A stretch of DNA of 37,240 bases from a virus, in the IMG/VR virus record IMGVR_UViG_3300032053_006543, positions 1-37,240 of that record. One strand, 5' to 3'. Positions 24,311-32,912 of the stretch are shown here, piece after piece. The first letter of the stretch is position 1. Every line of letters starts with the position of its first letter. The notes under the pieces are model-generated. The model ran no database searches. It was not told where the DNA came from and worked only from the letters and a program-made list of their open reading frames with translations. A program made the position numbers and the translations under genes.

Positions 24311-25138
24311 ATGATCATTCGCATCCCAAACCTCAATCCATTCCGTAAAAAGGTCTACGGCTACAAGCGGGATCATCTGATCCTGATGGGGGCCGATGGG
24401 CAGGTCAGTGATTGGCATGAAAAGGACAAAGCAGTGTCGGAATTGTTCAAGGTAGCGGCCCCAAAGGCTACCGGGGACGTAGACCTTCGTGAATTTTGCA
24501 CCGATACGAACCAATACCAACTCTCAGCTTGCGCTGGGAACGCTACAGCCGATAGCTACGAAGTCCTCAACGCTATTGAGGGGCGTCCTCGTGTGGAGCT
24601 TAGTCGCCTCTTTGTCTACTCAATGGCTCGCATCCTCAATGGCGATCTAGACAAAGACGAGGGGACACATATCCGAAGTACCTTTGAAGCCGGTAGTAAG
24701 TTTGGAATTTGCGAGGAAACCTTTTGGCCCTACCAAACTTCCAAGGTGTTCACTAGCCCAAGCCTGATGGCACAACGACGAGCGCGTGGGCACAAACTAC
24801 ACAGCTACTACCGAATCAAATCCTCGGGCGCTGCTAGAGTAGAGGATGCCATCAAGGCACTTCGGGCTCACAAACCCATCGTGTTCGGAACACTGATTGA
24901 CGACTCATTTAGTAAAAGCAAAACCGACCCGGTATCGATCCCCAAAGGAAAGACTATTGGCGGTCATGCAATGATCGTGGTTGGCTATCAGGGCGGGAAC
25001 TTCATTGTGAAGAACTCTTGGGGCAAAAGATGGGGAGCTGACGGCTTCTGGTACATGACCCCCGAGTACTTCGCGTGGAAGAACACCTGGGATATCTGGG
25101 TGCCGACCCTTGGCAGTGAATTCAAGGTAGCAGCCTGA
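24311..25138 (+). CDS. Papain-like C1 family cysteine peptidase
   Basis: A 275-residue protease. Catalytic elements are in order: Gln68 and Cys74 in NQYQLSACAGNA, His219 in TIGGHAMIVVGYQ and Asn235 in FIVKNSWGKRWG, followed by DGFWYMTPEYF. The N-terminal ~50 residues replace a propeptide and there is no signal peptide, so it acts in the cytoplasm or inside the virion unless exported by a partner. C1-type peptidases of this shape occur in large phages. Possible jobs are protein processing in the capsid or attack on host proteins. It is divergent from the lipoprotein gene (56-bp gap) and convergent with the next gene. Confidence 0.9.
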   Translation: MIIRIPNLNPFRKKVYGYKRDHLILMGADGQVSDWHEKDKAVSELFKVAAPKATGDVDLREFCTDTNQYQLSACAGNATADSYEVLNAIEGRPRVELSRLFVYSMARILNGDLDKDEGTHIRSTFEAGSKFGICEETFWPYQTSKVFTSPSLMAQRRARGHKLHSYYRIKSSGAARVEDAIKALRAHKPIVFGTLIDDSFSKSKTDPVSIPKGKTIGGHAMIVVGYQGGNFIVKNSWGKRWGADGFWYMTPEYFAWKNTWDIWVPTLGSEFKVAA

Positions 25139-25221
25139 GGCACCGTTCGGGGAGTAGTTGAGACTTTCACGCGACCCTGGAACGACTCAAGCCATCGGTG
25201 CCTCATCGGTGCCGACTTGAG
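25137..25221. terminator. Hairpin-rich region after the C1 peptidase gene
   Basis: GAGGCACCG (25137-25145, overlapping the stop codon) is complementary to CGGTGCCTC (25196-25204), and CTCAAG (25186-25191) to CTTGAG (25216-25221). A 10-bp direct repeat CATCGGTGCC occurs at 25193 and 25204. The site lies between convergent genes, so a bidirectional terminator or alternative-hairpin element is plausible; no T-run is present. Confidence 0.35.
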
Positions 25222-25539
25222 CGACTAGCTAGGTTCAGACCTCTTCGAGAAACTGCCAGAACATGCCGTGGGCACCCTGAGAAACCCGATGCACGACTGA
25301 CGTGTGACGCTCAATCTGACGCCCGTAGGGGTCAGTCTTGGACGCATCGTCGGTGACGAACACGAGGTTCACTGAGGGTTGGTACCCTTGGCTCGCCGTC
25401 CCATGAACCGCCGTAAGAAGAGCCGGGTGGCCCATCCCATGCGCGTCCGTGAACACGACTGCCTGACCGATCACTGGTTGCCTGACTTCACTCATGGTTG
25501 CCTTCTTTCAAGCGGCTCCATTGCCGCGTGAAAGTCTCA
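25159..25539. repeat. 15-bp inverted repeat flanking a small gene
   Basis: TGAGACTTTCACGCG at 25159-25173 (plus strand) recurs exactly on the minus strand at 25539-25525. Weaker similarity extends ~18 bp further (TGGA, CT, A positions shared). The two copies flank the gene at 25235-25495; the right copy sits just upstream of its start. They could be paired regulator or promoter boxes, or the ends of an inserted cassette. Confidence 0.6.
25235..25495 (-). CDS. Small conserved phage-type hypothetical protein
   Basis: An 86-residue protein with ribosome site GAAGG before ATG 25495. It has a beta-rich start (QPVIGQAVVFTDAHG, HPALLTAVHG) and a characteristic second half: VNLVFVTDDASKTDPYGRQI, then ERHTSVVH and AHGMFWQFLEE. 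I recall small phage and prophage proteins with the VNLVFV...D.YGRQIER...H pattern, but no function is known. It is a single-gene leftward unit between two rightward genes and is flanked by an exact 15-bp inverted repeat. Confidence 0.7.
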   Translation of the reverse strand: MSEVRQPVIGQAVVFTDAHGMGHPALLTAVHGTASQGYQPSVNLVFVTDDASKTDPYGRQIERHTSVVHRVSQGAHGMFWQFLEEV

Positions 25540-25705
25540 CCAGAGGAAGCCTATGAAAGGAATCCTTCACTCTTGCGGTCTTTTACCGAGTCAGTCTCGC
25601 GTAGTTTGGTCACGATCTTGCGGGAAAGCATCATTCTGATGGCGCTTAAGCCGATTGCGGCCGGAGAATGGAGCTTCTTCTGGTAGCGTAGGTGTATCTA
25701 GAGGG
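25496..25705. promoter_or_regulatory. Divergent intergenic region upstream of the nuclease gene
   Basis: 210 bp between two divergent genes. It holds the right copy of the 15-bp inverted repeat. Short open frames here (e.g. 25498-25686) lack a ribosome site and a plausible start. Promoters for both genes probably lie here, but I see no convincing -35/-10 pair. Confidence 0.35.
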
Positions 25706-27436
25706 ATGGCAACAGCACGAGACGATAGCAGTGCAAACGATTTCCTCAAACAGAACGAACTACCGCATATTAAGTATGCCCGGGAGTCCAAGCTCTATTG
25801 CGATGGAAACCAAATTGAGTTAATGCGCCAACAAGCGGCCGACACTTTCGCCCTGTGTTTCATTAACAGTATTAAACACGAAGATATTCAAACATGGTGG
25901 ACCCCTGAGCAGCAGCGGCAAACACTTCGTGAAGTCACCATACAGATCCCAAAAATCGACCATGTTCTAGAGTTATACCCCGAAGATAAACGCGACTTGA
26001 TACTGTATGCAGCCATAGGACTAGAGGCCCAGAGGTGCCTTACCAACACTGGCTCATTGATCGTTCTTTGTCGATCGCAAAAGACAAAGAAAATCGCCAA
26101 TGTTTTGGATCTGATATTTGGAGACAAAAACCACCTACGGACAATCGCCTGGACCCATGGGTTCTCCTCGACCACCCAAATAAGCACGTCGTATCCAGAC
26201 GTGATTCAAAATTTTCTCTGGTATCAAAAAGATAAAGCAGCATTCTACCCGGACAAAATTCTAGTGCCTTGCAACAAGCAATATGTCCTGAAACAATTTA
26301 GGCACAAGGATCCACATGAGGACGACGGTAAAGAGGACGACGAGGATGATCTCTTCTTCAAGACAAAACCTGGTCGGAATTATCGTTTGAACTCGCTTAC
26401 GGGGTGGTCGAGGTCAAACGGAAATCTCCCGCCAAATGCCCTAGCACCCGTGCTCACATCGATCCCAGAAGAGCACCGTGGAACACCGGAAGACAACCTA
26501 CGTTATGCGGAAGAAAACAGCCTCCTGGAAAAGACCTCAACTGGTTCTTACGCGCAAAAGCAGTACCAGGATATGACCGTTGACAAAGGCAAACCAGTTT
26601 CGACGTTGTTCGCATACTTCCCAGGTACGGCAGGGACTCTTCACGGGAGTAAGGCTAACATCGGCGAGCCTTTCCGGACGTTGCAGAGCTGTCTGGAAGT
26701 ATTCTTGAAGGGCCACACCAAGGATGGCCAAAAAGTGTTGCTGCCTTTCTGCTCTTATGTGGAAACTGAAAAGCAGAAGAAGAAGCAGAAGCAGAAAAAG
26801 CGTCGGCCTACCGAGAAACCGTGTCTATTGAGAACGGTTATAGAGGGGAAACGTAGTTGGGTGGCGATGATTCCCAACTCAAGATGCATTCTCAATCCTG
26901 AGTCCGCTCATGCGATGATGGAGGATCTTAGGATCGAGAATGACCCTCTTGAATGGCAGCCAACATCATACGAAGAAGCGTTGGCGCTGAGTAAGTTTGA
27001 TAATGAGAGAGGCGAAAAGTTTGATAATGAGAGAGGCGGCAAAAAGGGAATGCTATGTCAAGCGTTCGCTACGAACCGAGTTAGCCTTGCACTTAAAACG
27101 AAGCCGGTTGGGCCGACAAAGAACGGAACGGACGAGGGAATGGACGCCGTGTTCATACTGTTGGATGACGATGGGAACCCCCACAAACTCATCTTGTCCG
27201 TGAAGTCGGGGTTGGTAAGCAAAGCCGACCGGAAAGCAGTAGAATCTTTAGGCAGCACGATGACCGCTGAGAAAGCCTCGTATGGTATCCTGTACTCCTG
27301 GGAACCTCCAACCCAGCCCGCGCGTGAGCACATGGAAAAACTCCGCAAGGAAGGGCAATATATCCGGATAGTCACGGTCCGAGAGGATCTCGAAGGATCC
27401 GATCCCATTCGGCGTCCAGTGTTCCCCGGCTCTTGA
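25706..27436 (+). CDS. Decayed type III-like methyltransferase fused to Mrr-like PD-(D/E)xK nuclease
   Basis: A 576-residue protein from ATG 25706; the frame stays open to a TTG at 25655. The first ~370 residues follow the layout of Mod-type methyltransferases: LYCDGNQIELMRQ, GLEAQRCLTNTGSLIVLC, LDLIFGDKNHLRTIAWTHGF and YVLKQFRHKDP ... YRLNSLTG. The catalytic DPPF/Y box is replaced by CFINSIKHE (residues 51-59), and the AdoMet box FxGxG by LLPFCSYVETE. A Lys-rich insert (KQKKKQKQKKRR) and a duplicated KFDNERG follow. The last ~110 residues match the nuclease-like domain fused to such enzymes: GTDEGMDAVFI (Asp480), then LILSVKSG (Lys500) and ASYGILYSWEPP. Prediction: no methylation, but DNA recognition plus cleavage. 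Homology is by pattern only. Confidence 0.65.
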   Translation: MATARDDSSANDFLKQNELPHIKYARESKLYCDGNQIELMRQQAADTFALCFINSIKHEDIQTWWTPEQQRQTLREVTIQIPKIDHVLELYPEDKRDLILYAAIGLEAQRCLTNTGSLIVLCRSQKTKKIANVLDLIFGDKNHLRTIAWTHGFSSTTQISTSYPDVIQNFLWYQKDKAAFYPDKILVPCNKQYVLKQFRHKDPHEDDGKEDDEDDLFFKTKPGRNYRLNSLTGWSRSNGNLPPNALAPVLTSIPEEHRGTPEDNLRYAEENSLLEKTSTGSYAQKQYQDMTVDKGKPVSTLFAYFPGTAGTLHGSKANIGEPFRTLQSCLEVFLKGHTKDGQKVLLPFCSYVETEKQKKKQKQKKRRPTEKPCLLRTVIEGKRSWVAMIPNSRCILNPESAHAMMEDLRIENDPLEWQPTSYEEALALSKFDNERGEKFDNERGGKKGMLCQAFATNRVSLALKTKPVGPTKNGTDEGMDAVFILLDDDGNPHKLILSVKSGLVSKADRKAVESLGSTMTAEKASYGILYSWEPPTQPAREHMEKLRKEGQYIRIVTVREDLEGSDPIRRPVFPGS

Positions 27437-27438
27437 CT

Positions 27439-27459
27439 CATTACACAAGTTCTGTAATG
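27439..27459. promoter_or_regulatory. Perfect 7-bp palindrome between the nuclease and basic protein genes
   Basis: CATTACA (27439-27445), a 7-nt spacer, then TGTAATG (27453-27459). It begins just after the nuclease stop and ends 26 bp before the next start, so it may be an operator for a dimeric regulator or a hairpin that tunes downstream expression. It is AT-rich and not followed by a T-run. Confidence 0.45.
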
Positions 27460-27485
27460 TCAGAAAATCAGTGTCGAGGTACCGT

Positions 27486-27821
27486 ATGGATGAGAAGAAG
27501 AAAACGGAAAAAGTTGTGACAGCACGTAAGCCGAAAGCCCGGAAGACCAGGGTGCGTAGGAGGGTACCTAGGGTGACTATTGTATCCTATGCGGGAACCA
27601 CGTCGTCGGCTGCTAAGGCGTCGCGTGTGCCGGTCGATGTTGGGAAAGCCTTTGTGGCGCGTCGGAAGGCTGCCAAGCAGGCCACGGTTGTGGGAGCTAC
27701 GGTACTTCCACTGAACATTCAGTTCAAACGGCTAGTGATGGAGATCGGTATGTCTCAAGCCTACGTTTTCATGGCTGAGCTTCGAGCACTTGTTGAGAAC
27801 GTACCCAACCGTGATCGCTGA
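27486..27821 (+). CDS. Small very basic protein (nucleic-acid-binding-like)
   Basis: A 111-residue protein from ATG 27486, chosen because AGG lies 7 nt upstream (a GTG at 27471 would add five residues). Residues 1-30 are strongly basic (ARKPKARKTRVRRRVPR), like histone or nucleoid-protein tails, then a Thr/Ala-rich linker. The C-terminal ~40 residues are helical (NIQFKRLVMEIGMSQAYVF, AELRALVENV) and could form a small dimer domain. DNA or RNA binding is likely from charge alone. It follows the degenerate methyltransferase-nuclease by 49 bp on the same strand, so they may work together. Confidence 0.65.
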   Translation: MDEKKKTEKVVTARKPKARKTRVRRRVPRVTIVSYAGTTSSAAKASRVPVDVGKAFVARRKAAKQATVVGATVLPLNIQFKRLVMEIGMSQAYVFMAELRALVENVPNRDR

Positions 27822-27830
27822 TCGGACTCC

Positions 27831-27866
27831 CGGTTGCCTCTACCAACCGCAGCCTAGTACCTGCGG
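27831..27866. terminator. Overlapping hairpins between convergent genes
   Basis: CGGTTG (27831-27836) pairs with CAACCG (27844-27849), and CCGCAG (27847-27852) pairs with CTGCGG (27861-27866). The two stems share bases, so only one forms at a time. They sit between the rightward gene ending at 27821 and the leftward gene ending at 27854. No T-run is visible, so terminator function is tentative. Confidence 0.4.
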
Positions 27867-28108
27867 CGCACCTCACGCTTAACAATATCAAGGTCGTTCA
27901 AGACGTTCTGAATGTCTTGGTCTTGCTCAAAAATCTTCATTGACTTCCGAAGAAAAAGAGCCTGCTGCTCAAAAAACTCAGCCGATTCGTAAGCGTAGAC
28001 CATAATCTTCTGGTCTTTCGAGGAAATCCAGGTTCGAGCATCAGGGCCCGAATCAATGGCGGCTTGACGACTAAGAGCCTTTTCTAAAACTTTCGCTGGA
28101 TCTGTCAT
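27854..28108 (-). CDS. Small hypothetical helical protein
   Basis: An 84-residue protein from ATG 28108 behind AGAGGAA; the start overlaps the previous stop (ATGA). It is largely helical (DPAKVLEKALSRQAAIDSG, SAEFFEQQALFLRKSMKIF, VLNDLDIVKREVRRRY) with a basic end. It is the last gene of the virion-protein operon. No family recognised; a minor structural or chaperone role is possible. Confidence 0.6.
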   Translation of the reverse strand: MTDPAKVLEKALSRQAAIDSGPDARTWISSKDQKIMVYAYESAEFFEQQALFLRKSMKIFEQDQDIQNVLNDLDIVKREVRRRY

Positions 28109-28314
28109 GATTCCTCTTTCGCTCCCGTATCGATCTGAAGTGTGCCCGCTTCCCATTGGGCAAGCTTGTGCATTTGCTCTTGAAGCTGAATTCTCTGATC
28201 CGTAGTCAAAAGAGGGTTGGCGAGAGCGCTCTTGAGTCGTGCTCTCGCAATCTTTGCCCCCTCTTTACGGTGTTTCGGGGATAGATCTAGATATGTCCTA
28301 CGGATGATTGTCAT
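28105..28314 (-). CDS. Small hypothetical helical protein
   Basis: A 69-residue protein. ATG 28314 overlaps the stop of the giant virion gene (ATGA), and its own stop overlaps the next start, so the three genes are translationally coupled. It is helical and basic at first (LSPKHRKEGAKIARARLKSA), then LLTTDQRIQLQEQMHKLAQW. No family recognised. Confidence 0.6.
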   Translation of the reverse strand: MTIIRRTYLDLSPKHRKEGAKIARARLKSALANPLLTTDQRIQLQEQMHKLAQWEAGTLQIDTGAKEES

Positions 28315-31300
28315 GGACTAGACCTCTTGGACAGGGCAATGGTCGCCGGGTCAATGTTCATGTGTACGTTGTTCCTGGTCAGGGGATGTCCATCAATACG
28401 GTATAGGTCTGCGGCGGCATAACCTTCACCAGATCCCTGAGTGCCAATAGTGAGGTCCCCCGGTACCGGAGCACCAGGAGTGGGTCGGACGACATTTGTG
28501 ATAACAAGCAGCATCAACTCGTCACCCGCCGAGACTTCGGTGGCCCCTACATTGGTAACAGCGTTTCGGACCAGCATTGCCCGTCCCACCAGCACGTTGG
28601 TATGGTTGCCGGTTACGAGAAGCGGTTGCCCTTGTAACGAAACCTCGCCGCCCGGATGAGCCCCATTGCCCGTAAACACGGAACCGCCACGCTGAACACG
28701 GAAGTTGGTCAAGAGCGAGTAGTTGCCAGGTTCGCCGTCCACATGGACCAGCACGTCCCCGGGGGAGCCTACACCTGATGAGGCCGTGTCTATCAATGCC
28801 TCGTACTGCTCGCCACCATTGACCGCCAGGCCCGTGCAATGACCGACCCCGACATCATTCGAGAACACAAGCGGGGAAGGGGTAGCTCCAAATACCTGAC
28901 CCCGAAAATCCTTGTCCCGGAACAGCGAACCGAGAGGAAGCCGCTCGGAACAACTCAAGTACTCCGACCCAATATTGGTCAGATCTGTGGATTGAAAATT
29001 GCCGGGTAACGAATTGGGTCTTGGATCGATGCCCGTGGTGGGTGGGAATGCCGTGGGATCTTCATACGCTACGTCCTTGAAGTCCAAAAGGTTCGTGGTC
29101 GCGTCAGCGGAGTACCGACCACTACCAAGAGTCGTGGAAAAACTTTTGGCAGCGAGCACTTCCAAGACCTTTTGATTCGGCCTCGTGAGAGCGCTTTGAT
29201 TCAAGCGTGTGGAAGCGAGTTGGAAGGCATCAGCGGTCGTTAACGGACCCGGATCGTATGGAAGATCGATATATGTGGACTGAGATCCCCATGGATCTCC
29301 GCCGTATGGGGTACGGGTGTAGTTGATGACCACTTGATCGGACGGCTCGGCGGGACCGGGTAAGCAAGCCGCAGGTCCTGCCACTTGCCTGTTGATGTTA
29401 AGAGGCCGAGTGCCCGGGTTAGGAGCTAGACCGGCTACTAACGACCAACTATTACCAGAAGGTCTAGTCAAAACCAGTCTGGCTTCCGAATTCAAATCGA
29501 AAGTTCCGCGATCGAAGCCGAAAATGGACGCTTCGATTACGTAGTCACCAGCCGCAAATGAAGCGAGTGGGTTTGGTGAACGTGTGATATCGATGGCGTT
29601 GGCGTTGAGAATGAAAGTAGAATCCCCATCATCGTCAATCTCAATCCACATGGTCGGACCATCGGCTTGAGTCATGTTCTGACGAAGCAGATTTGTGGCG
29701 GCCCCACCAACGAATGCCCTGGTTGTCGAGTTGAAAGGTGACCCACCGTTCACCTTATAATCATTCGCTTCGTACACCCCAAACAACCTGGCCACCCCAT
29801 AGAACGGAGGTAACTCCAACCCTTGACGCTCAAGACCTCTAGTGTCAGTGAACTTTCGCATTCCTGCAAATGTATTCGTGTACAGGAAGGTCCCATTATA
29901 GATTGAGGGCGTTGAAGTCTGGAGATCCAACGTGGAGAAAGCAGCGTAGGTGAATCCTGTGACGGGATTGTAGTTAACGTAATTCTTGTCCGCATCACTG
30001 AAGACGCTACCACTCTTGCTGACCGACCCAAAGTTGATGCCTTGAGAGAACGTCCCGGAGAGAGCATCAACGGGTAGAATTGGAAGACGTACTTCGCCCC
30101 AGCCCGGCACAAGATGGCGGGGTAAGCTGACGAAAATATTTTTCTGGGCCGCTTGCGGGAAAGTAGTGCCGCAAAACATTTCGAGTGGATCCGTTGTGGT
30201 CCACTTAGGAGCAAATGTCTTAGTAAGCAACGGCATTACACCTTGTGCCTGATGGACCGTGAATACGACTGGACCACCCGGAGATCGAATAGGCCGATCC
30301 ACTGTGATTGAGGTGTTCACAACAAGACTCAAAATTGTATAGCGACCAGCGCCTGGACCACTAGCTATAATCAAAGCATCGCCCACCGCTGTAGTTCCCG
30401 TAAAAGGAACTGCGGTCAATGTGGGTGAATTCAGACCTTTGGTGCCAGTTGTTGCAGACCCGAACCGAGGATCTGGGCCCGGATTTGCGGCATCCCCATC
30501 CACTGTGAGAACCACTGGGAAATCAATTTTGCGGAAGGGAGTAAGCAAAAGCGACTTGCTGCCAAGGTCCGCGTAAACCTCAGAAGTGACCGGCAGAAGA
30601 TTATTAAAAGGGGCGCTCCGGAACTTAGACCACAACGGGGTCCAAGCTATCCGTGATCCCTGATTATTTGACGGGACACCGGATTGCTGGACAAGCAAAT
30701 CCGCCGACGGGTTAATGTACGACACTGAATGCAGCATGTCGGGGCGACGTGACACACCACGGCCAGGACCGTAAACCGCATTAACTTTGATGTGGAGCAA
30801 CGCGGGGGTTGCTGCCGTGATAACGCCGGTTTGGGCTGGGAATGTGGGGCCAAACACGATGAACAGGTCATCACTAGGGCCAGGGATGGCCGGGAAAACC
30901 GAGTACATCGTAGAAGGGATGTCACCTGAATCGCCATCAAACCTGAGGCTTACAAAACCCGGAGCATCATTCACCCACCGAACCTGATCTGTGTCCCCAC
31001 CCGGTAAGCCATTCTTTAGCTGGTTCACTGGGATTTGCAGAATATCCCCGGGGGAAAACTGATTCGCGGTTGTATTGGAGGTCGGAGTTTCATCGTAACC
31101 AGTGCCGGACGAGTTACCGATGAGTTTGACTGTTAGTTGTAGATCCCACGTCACATTGACGAGCAGACCCGGCCCGGGGGGCACGGCTGAACCGATGGGT
31201 GCTACCATAAGCTCAATCGGCTGAACCGTGGCGGCATCCGAAAAGACCATGCGGATGTTGTCGGGGGCATCAAGCTTCGTCACACCCAACGAGACGCCAC

Positions 31301-32687
31301 CGGACTTGATCGCATCCTGATAGAACACCACGGGCCCTTGTGGGCCAGCACCGCTACGCTTCCAGTTGGATCGAAGCTGCCCACGAAGCAGTTTATCAAG
31401 GCTCCCATTAAGCAAAGAGTCATAGTCAAAGCCATTGGGATTCACACAGTGACGGAGATCCAAGATGTCCGTCAGGGCAATTTGATCCGAGAAAAGGCCA
31501 TCGGGACGACCCGACATGATCCTGACCACGGATCCGGCCTTGTGGAATTCACCCACCGTCCCATTCACACCACGGGCCAACGTGTTGATCGTGTTCGTTC
31601 CCGTGTTGATAGACGCATAGGTCATCAACTCATCACCAATCTGAATCAGAACCGGGGTCGCAGGATTGATTGGCAACGGAATATTGAGTGCCGAAACCAA
31701 GCTCGCCGACGTTGCCACCGCTGAAAGGTTAGCAGACAGCGTAGGAACCGTAGAGAACGTCTTGATTCCAGTGCGATCTACCGCCGTGGGATTACGCGAG
31801 AACCCACCATTGAGATTCTGCGAGGGCTCGCCCAGCCAAGAAACCGAGTTGCGGCGGAAGATAGCCGAGATCGGAATCGCGTAGGAATACCCGTCCACGG
31901 TTCCGAGCGCATTCTGGGTGCCGTCACCCGCTCTCCACAGCCCTGGGTCGCCCAAGGCTTGCCGCATATTCGTGAACGTGTAGGAGGTCGGGGTAGTGGC
32001 AGCGCCCTGAGCCTTGACAACAACTGGATCGAAACCATCGGGATTCGAGGTGAGGCCAACCAAACCCTTCACAACACGGATTCGGTATTGTATTTGCGTG
32101 CGTTGGGTAGTTTCAAAGCCCAGCGTCGGATCTACTAAATCATCGGCCAGAAAGCTGAAGCCGCCTTCCACATTGCCGTAGCGATAGATAGCACTGCTAG
32201 CTGGTTTGTTGGTAGCGGACGGGTTGGGTTGGATGCGAGCTTTCCAGACCTCAAGAAAAACGAAGTCGATTCTGAAATCGCCGCTGTTAGCCGGAGGTGG
32301 ATCCAACGCAATGATGTTGGTGCTGTCAACGTTATTGGGGCTCCCGGGCGGAGTTCCTGTACGAGTACCAGTTACTGGAATTAGCCAGCCATGCACATTA
32401 GCCCACTGAACAGATTGAAGTTCGCCAGTGCGTTGGGGACCAAACTTGAACCAGTTTGACCACAATGAATTTGTCAGATATGCCGATTGTGTATTTGTTT
32501 CATTACCCAAGAAACCGGATGGCACCCCTCGAAGCACATCCGAACGCACGGCAGTTGTAGCAATATCCCCTTGAAGGATAAATTCAGCGTCACATGGAGG
32601 CTTACCAGCTTGGAACACCACATCTTCAAAAGCTGTATCGGCAGCTTCCAAGACTCGTGACACTCCGGGACCCAAATTTTCAGCCAT
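28311..32687 (-). CDS. Very large virion structural protein (tail fibre/baseplate-like)
   Basis: A 1458-residue protein with ribosome site AGAGGG before ATG 32687. The start contains AFEDVVFQAGKPPCDAEF, similar to the KPP.D.E entry found in some phage baseplate or fibre proteins. Much of the chain is Gly/Pro/Thr/Asn-rich beta structure with repeated extended strands. A recognisable small domain is PVLIQIGDELMTYASI followed by LARGVNGTVGEFHKAGSVV, a pattern seen in phage surface proteins. There are no transmembrane segments and no enzyme motifs. It most likely forms part of the tail, baseplate or fibre. It heads a three-gene operon with two small helical proteins. Confidence 0.75.
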   Translation of the reverse strand: MAENLGPGVSRVLEAADTAFEDVVFQAGKPPCDAEFILQGDIATTAVRSDVLRGVPSGFLGNETNTQSAYLTNSLWSNWFKFGPQRTGELQSVQWANVHGWLIPVTGTRTGTPPGSPNNVDSTNIIALDPPPANSGDFRIDFVFLEVWKARIQPNPSATNKPASSAIYRYGNVEGGFSFLADDLVDPTLGFETTQRTQIQYRIRVVKGLVGLTSNPDGFDPVVVKAQGAATTPTSYTFTNMRQALGDPGLWRAGDGTQNALGTVDGYSYAIPISAIFRRNSVSWLGEPSQNLNGGFSRNPTAVDRTGIKTFSTVPTLSANLSAVATSASLVSALNIPLPINPATPVLIQIGDELMTYASINTGTNTINTLARGVNGTVGEFHKAGSVVRIMSGRPDGLFSDQIALTDILDLRHCVNPNGFDYDSLLNGSLDKLLRGQLRSNWKRSGAGPQGPVVFYQDAIKSGGVSLGVTKLDAPDNIRMVFSDAATVQPIELMVAPIGSAVPPGPGLLVNVTWDLQLTVKLIGNSSGTGYDETPTSNTTANQFSPGDILQIPVNQLKNGLPGGDTDQVRWVNDAPGFVSLRFDGDSGDIPSTMYSVFPAIPGPSDDLFIVFGPTFPAQTGVITAATPALLHIKVNAVYGPGRGVSRRPDMLHSVSYINPSADLLVQQSGVPSNNQGSRIAWTPLWSKFRSAPFNNLLPVTSEVYADLGSKSLLLTPFRKIDFPVVLTVDGDAANPGPDPRFGSATTGTKGLNSPTLTAVPFTGTTAVGDALIIASGPGAGRYTILSLVVNTSITVDRPIRSPGGPVVFTVHQAQGVMPLLTKTFAPKWTTTDPLEMFCGTTFPQAAQKNIFVSLPRHLVPGWGEVRLPILPVDALSGTFSQGINFGSVSKSGSVFSDADKNYVNYNPVTGFTYAAFSTLDLQTSTPSIYNGTFLYTNTFAGMRKFTDTRGLERQGLELPPFYGVARLFGVYEANDYKVNGGSPFNSTTRAFVGGAATNLLRQNMTQADGPTMWIEIDDDGDSTFILNANAIDITRSPNPLASFAAGDYVIEASIFGFDRGTFDLNSEARLVLTRPSGNSWSLVAGLAPNPGTRPLNINRQVAGPAACLPGPAEPSDQVVINYTRTPYGGDPWGSQSTYIDLPYDPGPLTTADAFQLASTRLNQSALTRPNQKVLEVLAAKSFSTTLGSGRYSADATTNLLDFKDVAYEDPTAFPPTTGIDPRPNSLPGNFQSTDLTNIGSEYLSCSERLPLGSLFRDKDFRGQVFGATPSPLVFSNDVGVGHCTGLAVNGGEQYEALIDTASSGVGSPGDVLVHVDGEPGNYSLLTNFRVQRGGSVFTGNGAHPGGEVSLQGQPLLVTGNHTNVLVGRAMLVRNAVTNVGATEVSAGDELMLLVITNVVRPTPGAPVPGDLTIGTQGSGEGYAAADLYRIDGHPLTRNNVHMNIDPATIALSKRSSP

Positions 32688-32912
32688 TTTATACCCTCTG
32701 ATTCGATGCAGTATGATGGCCCCACCTCGTGGTCCATCACGTTGTCAAATGGGCTGGCTTATAGGGAGAATCGTAAATCCGTATTTTCACAGCTCTTTAC
32801 CACTAGCCATCCGGTTCTTGCCACTATACCAATGTGTAGGTGTTGCCCCTCCAAATCAGGACAAGAGGGCTTGATCGCGTTGAATTAAAGCCGTTCACTG
32901 TGTAGTACATGC
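32688..32912. other. Divergent intergenic region
   Basis: 225 bp between the leftward virion gene and the rightward Cys-repeat lipoprotein. It probably holds promoters for both. A perfect TTGACA is present on the minus strand (RC of 32743-32748), but nothing like TATAAT lies at 16-18 bp from it, so I do not call a promoter. Short open frames here have no ribosome site. Confidence 0.4.

Noticed and set aside
32743-32748. Perfect TTGACA (minus strand) upstream of the virion gene
   Set aside because: No TATAAT-like sequence at 16-18 bp, so no sigma-70 promoter call.
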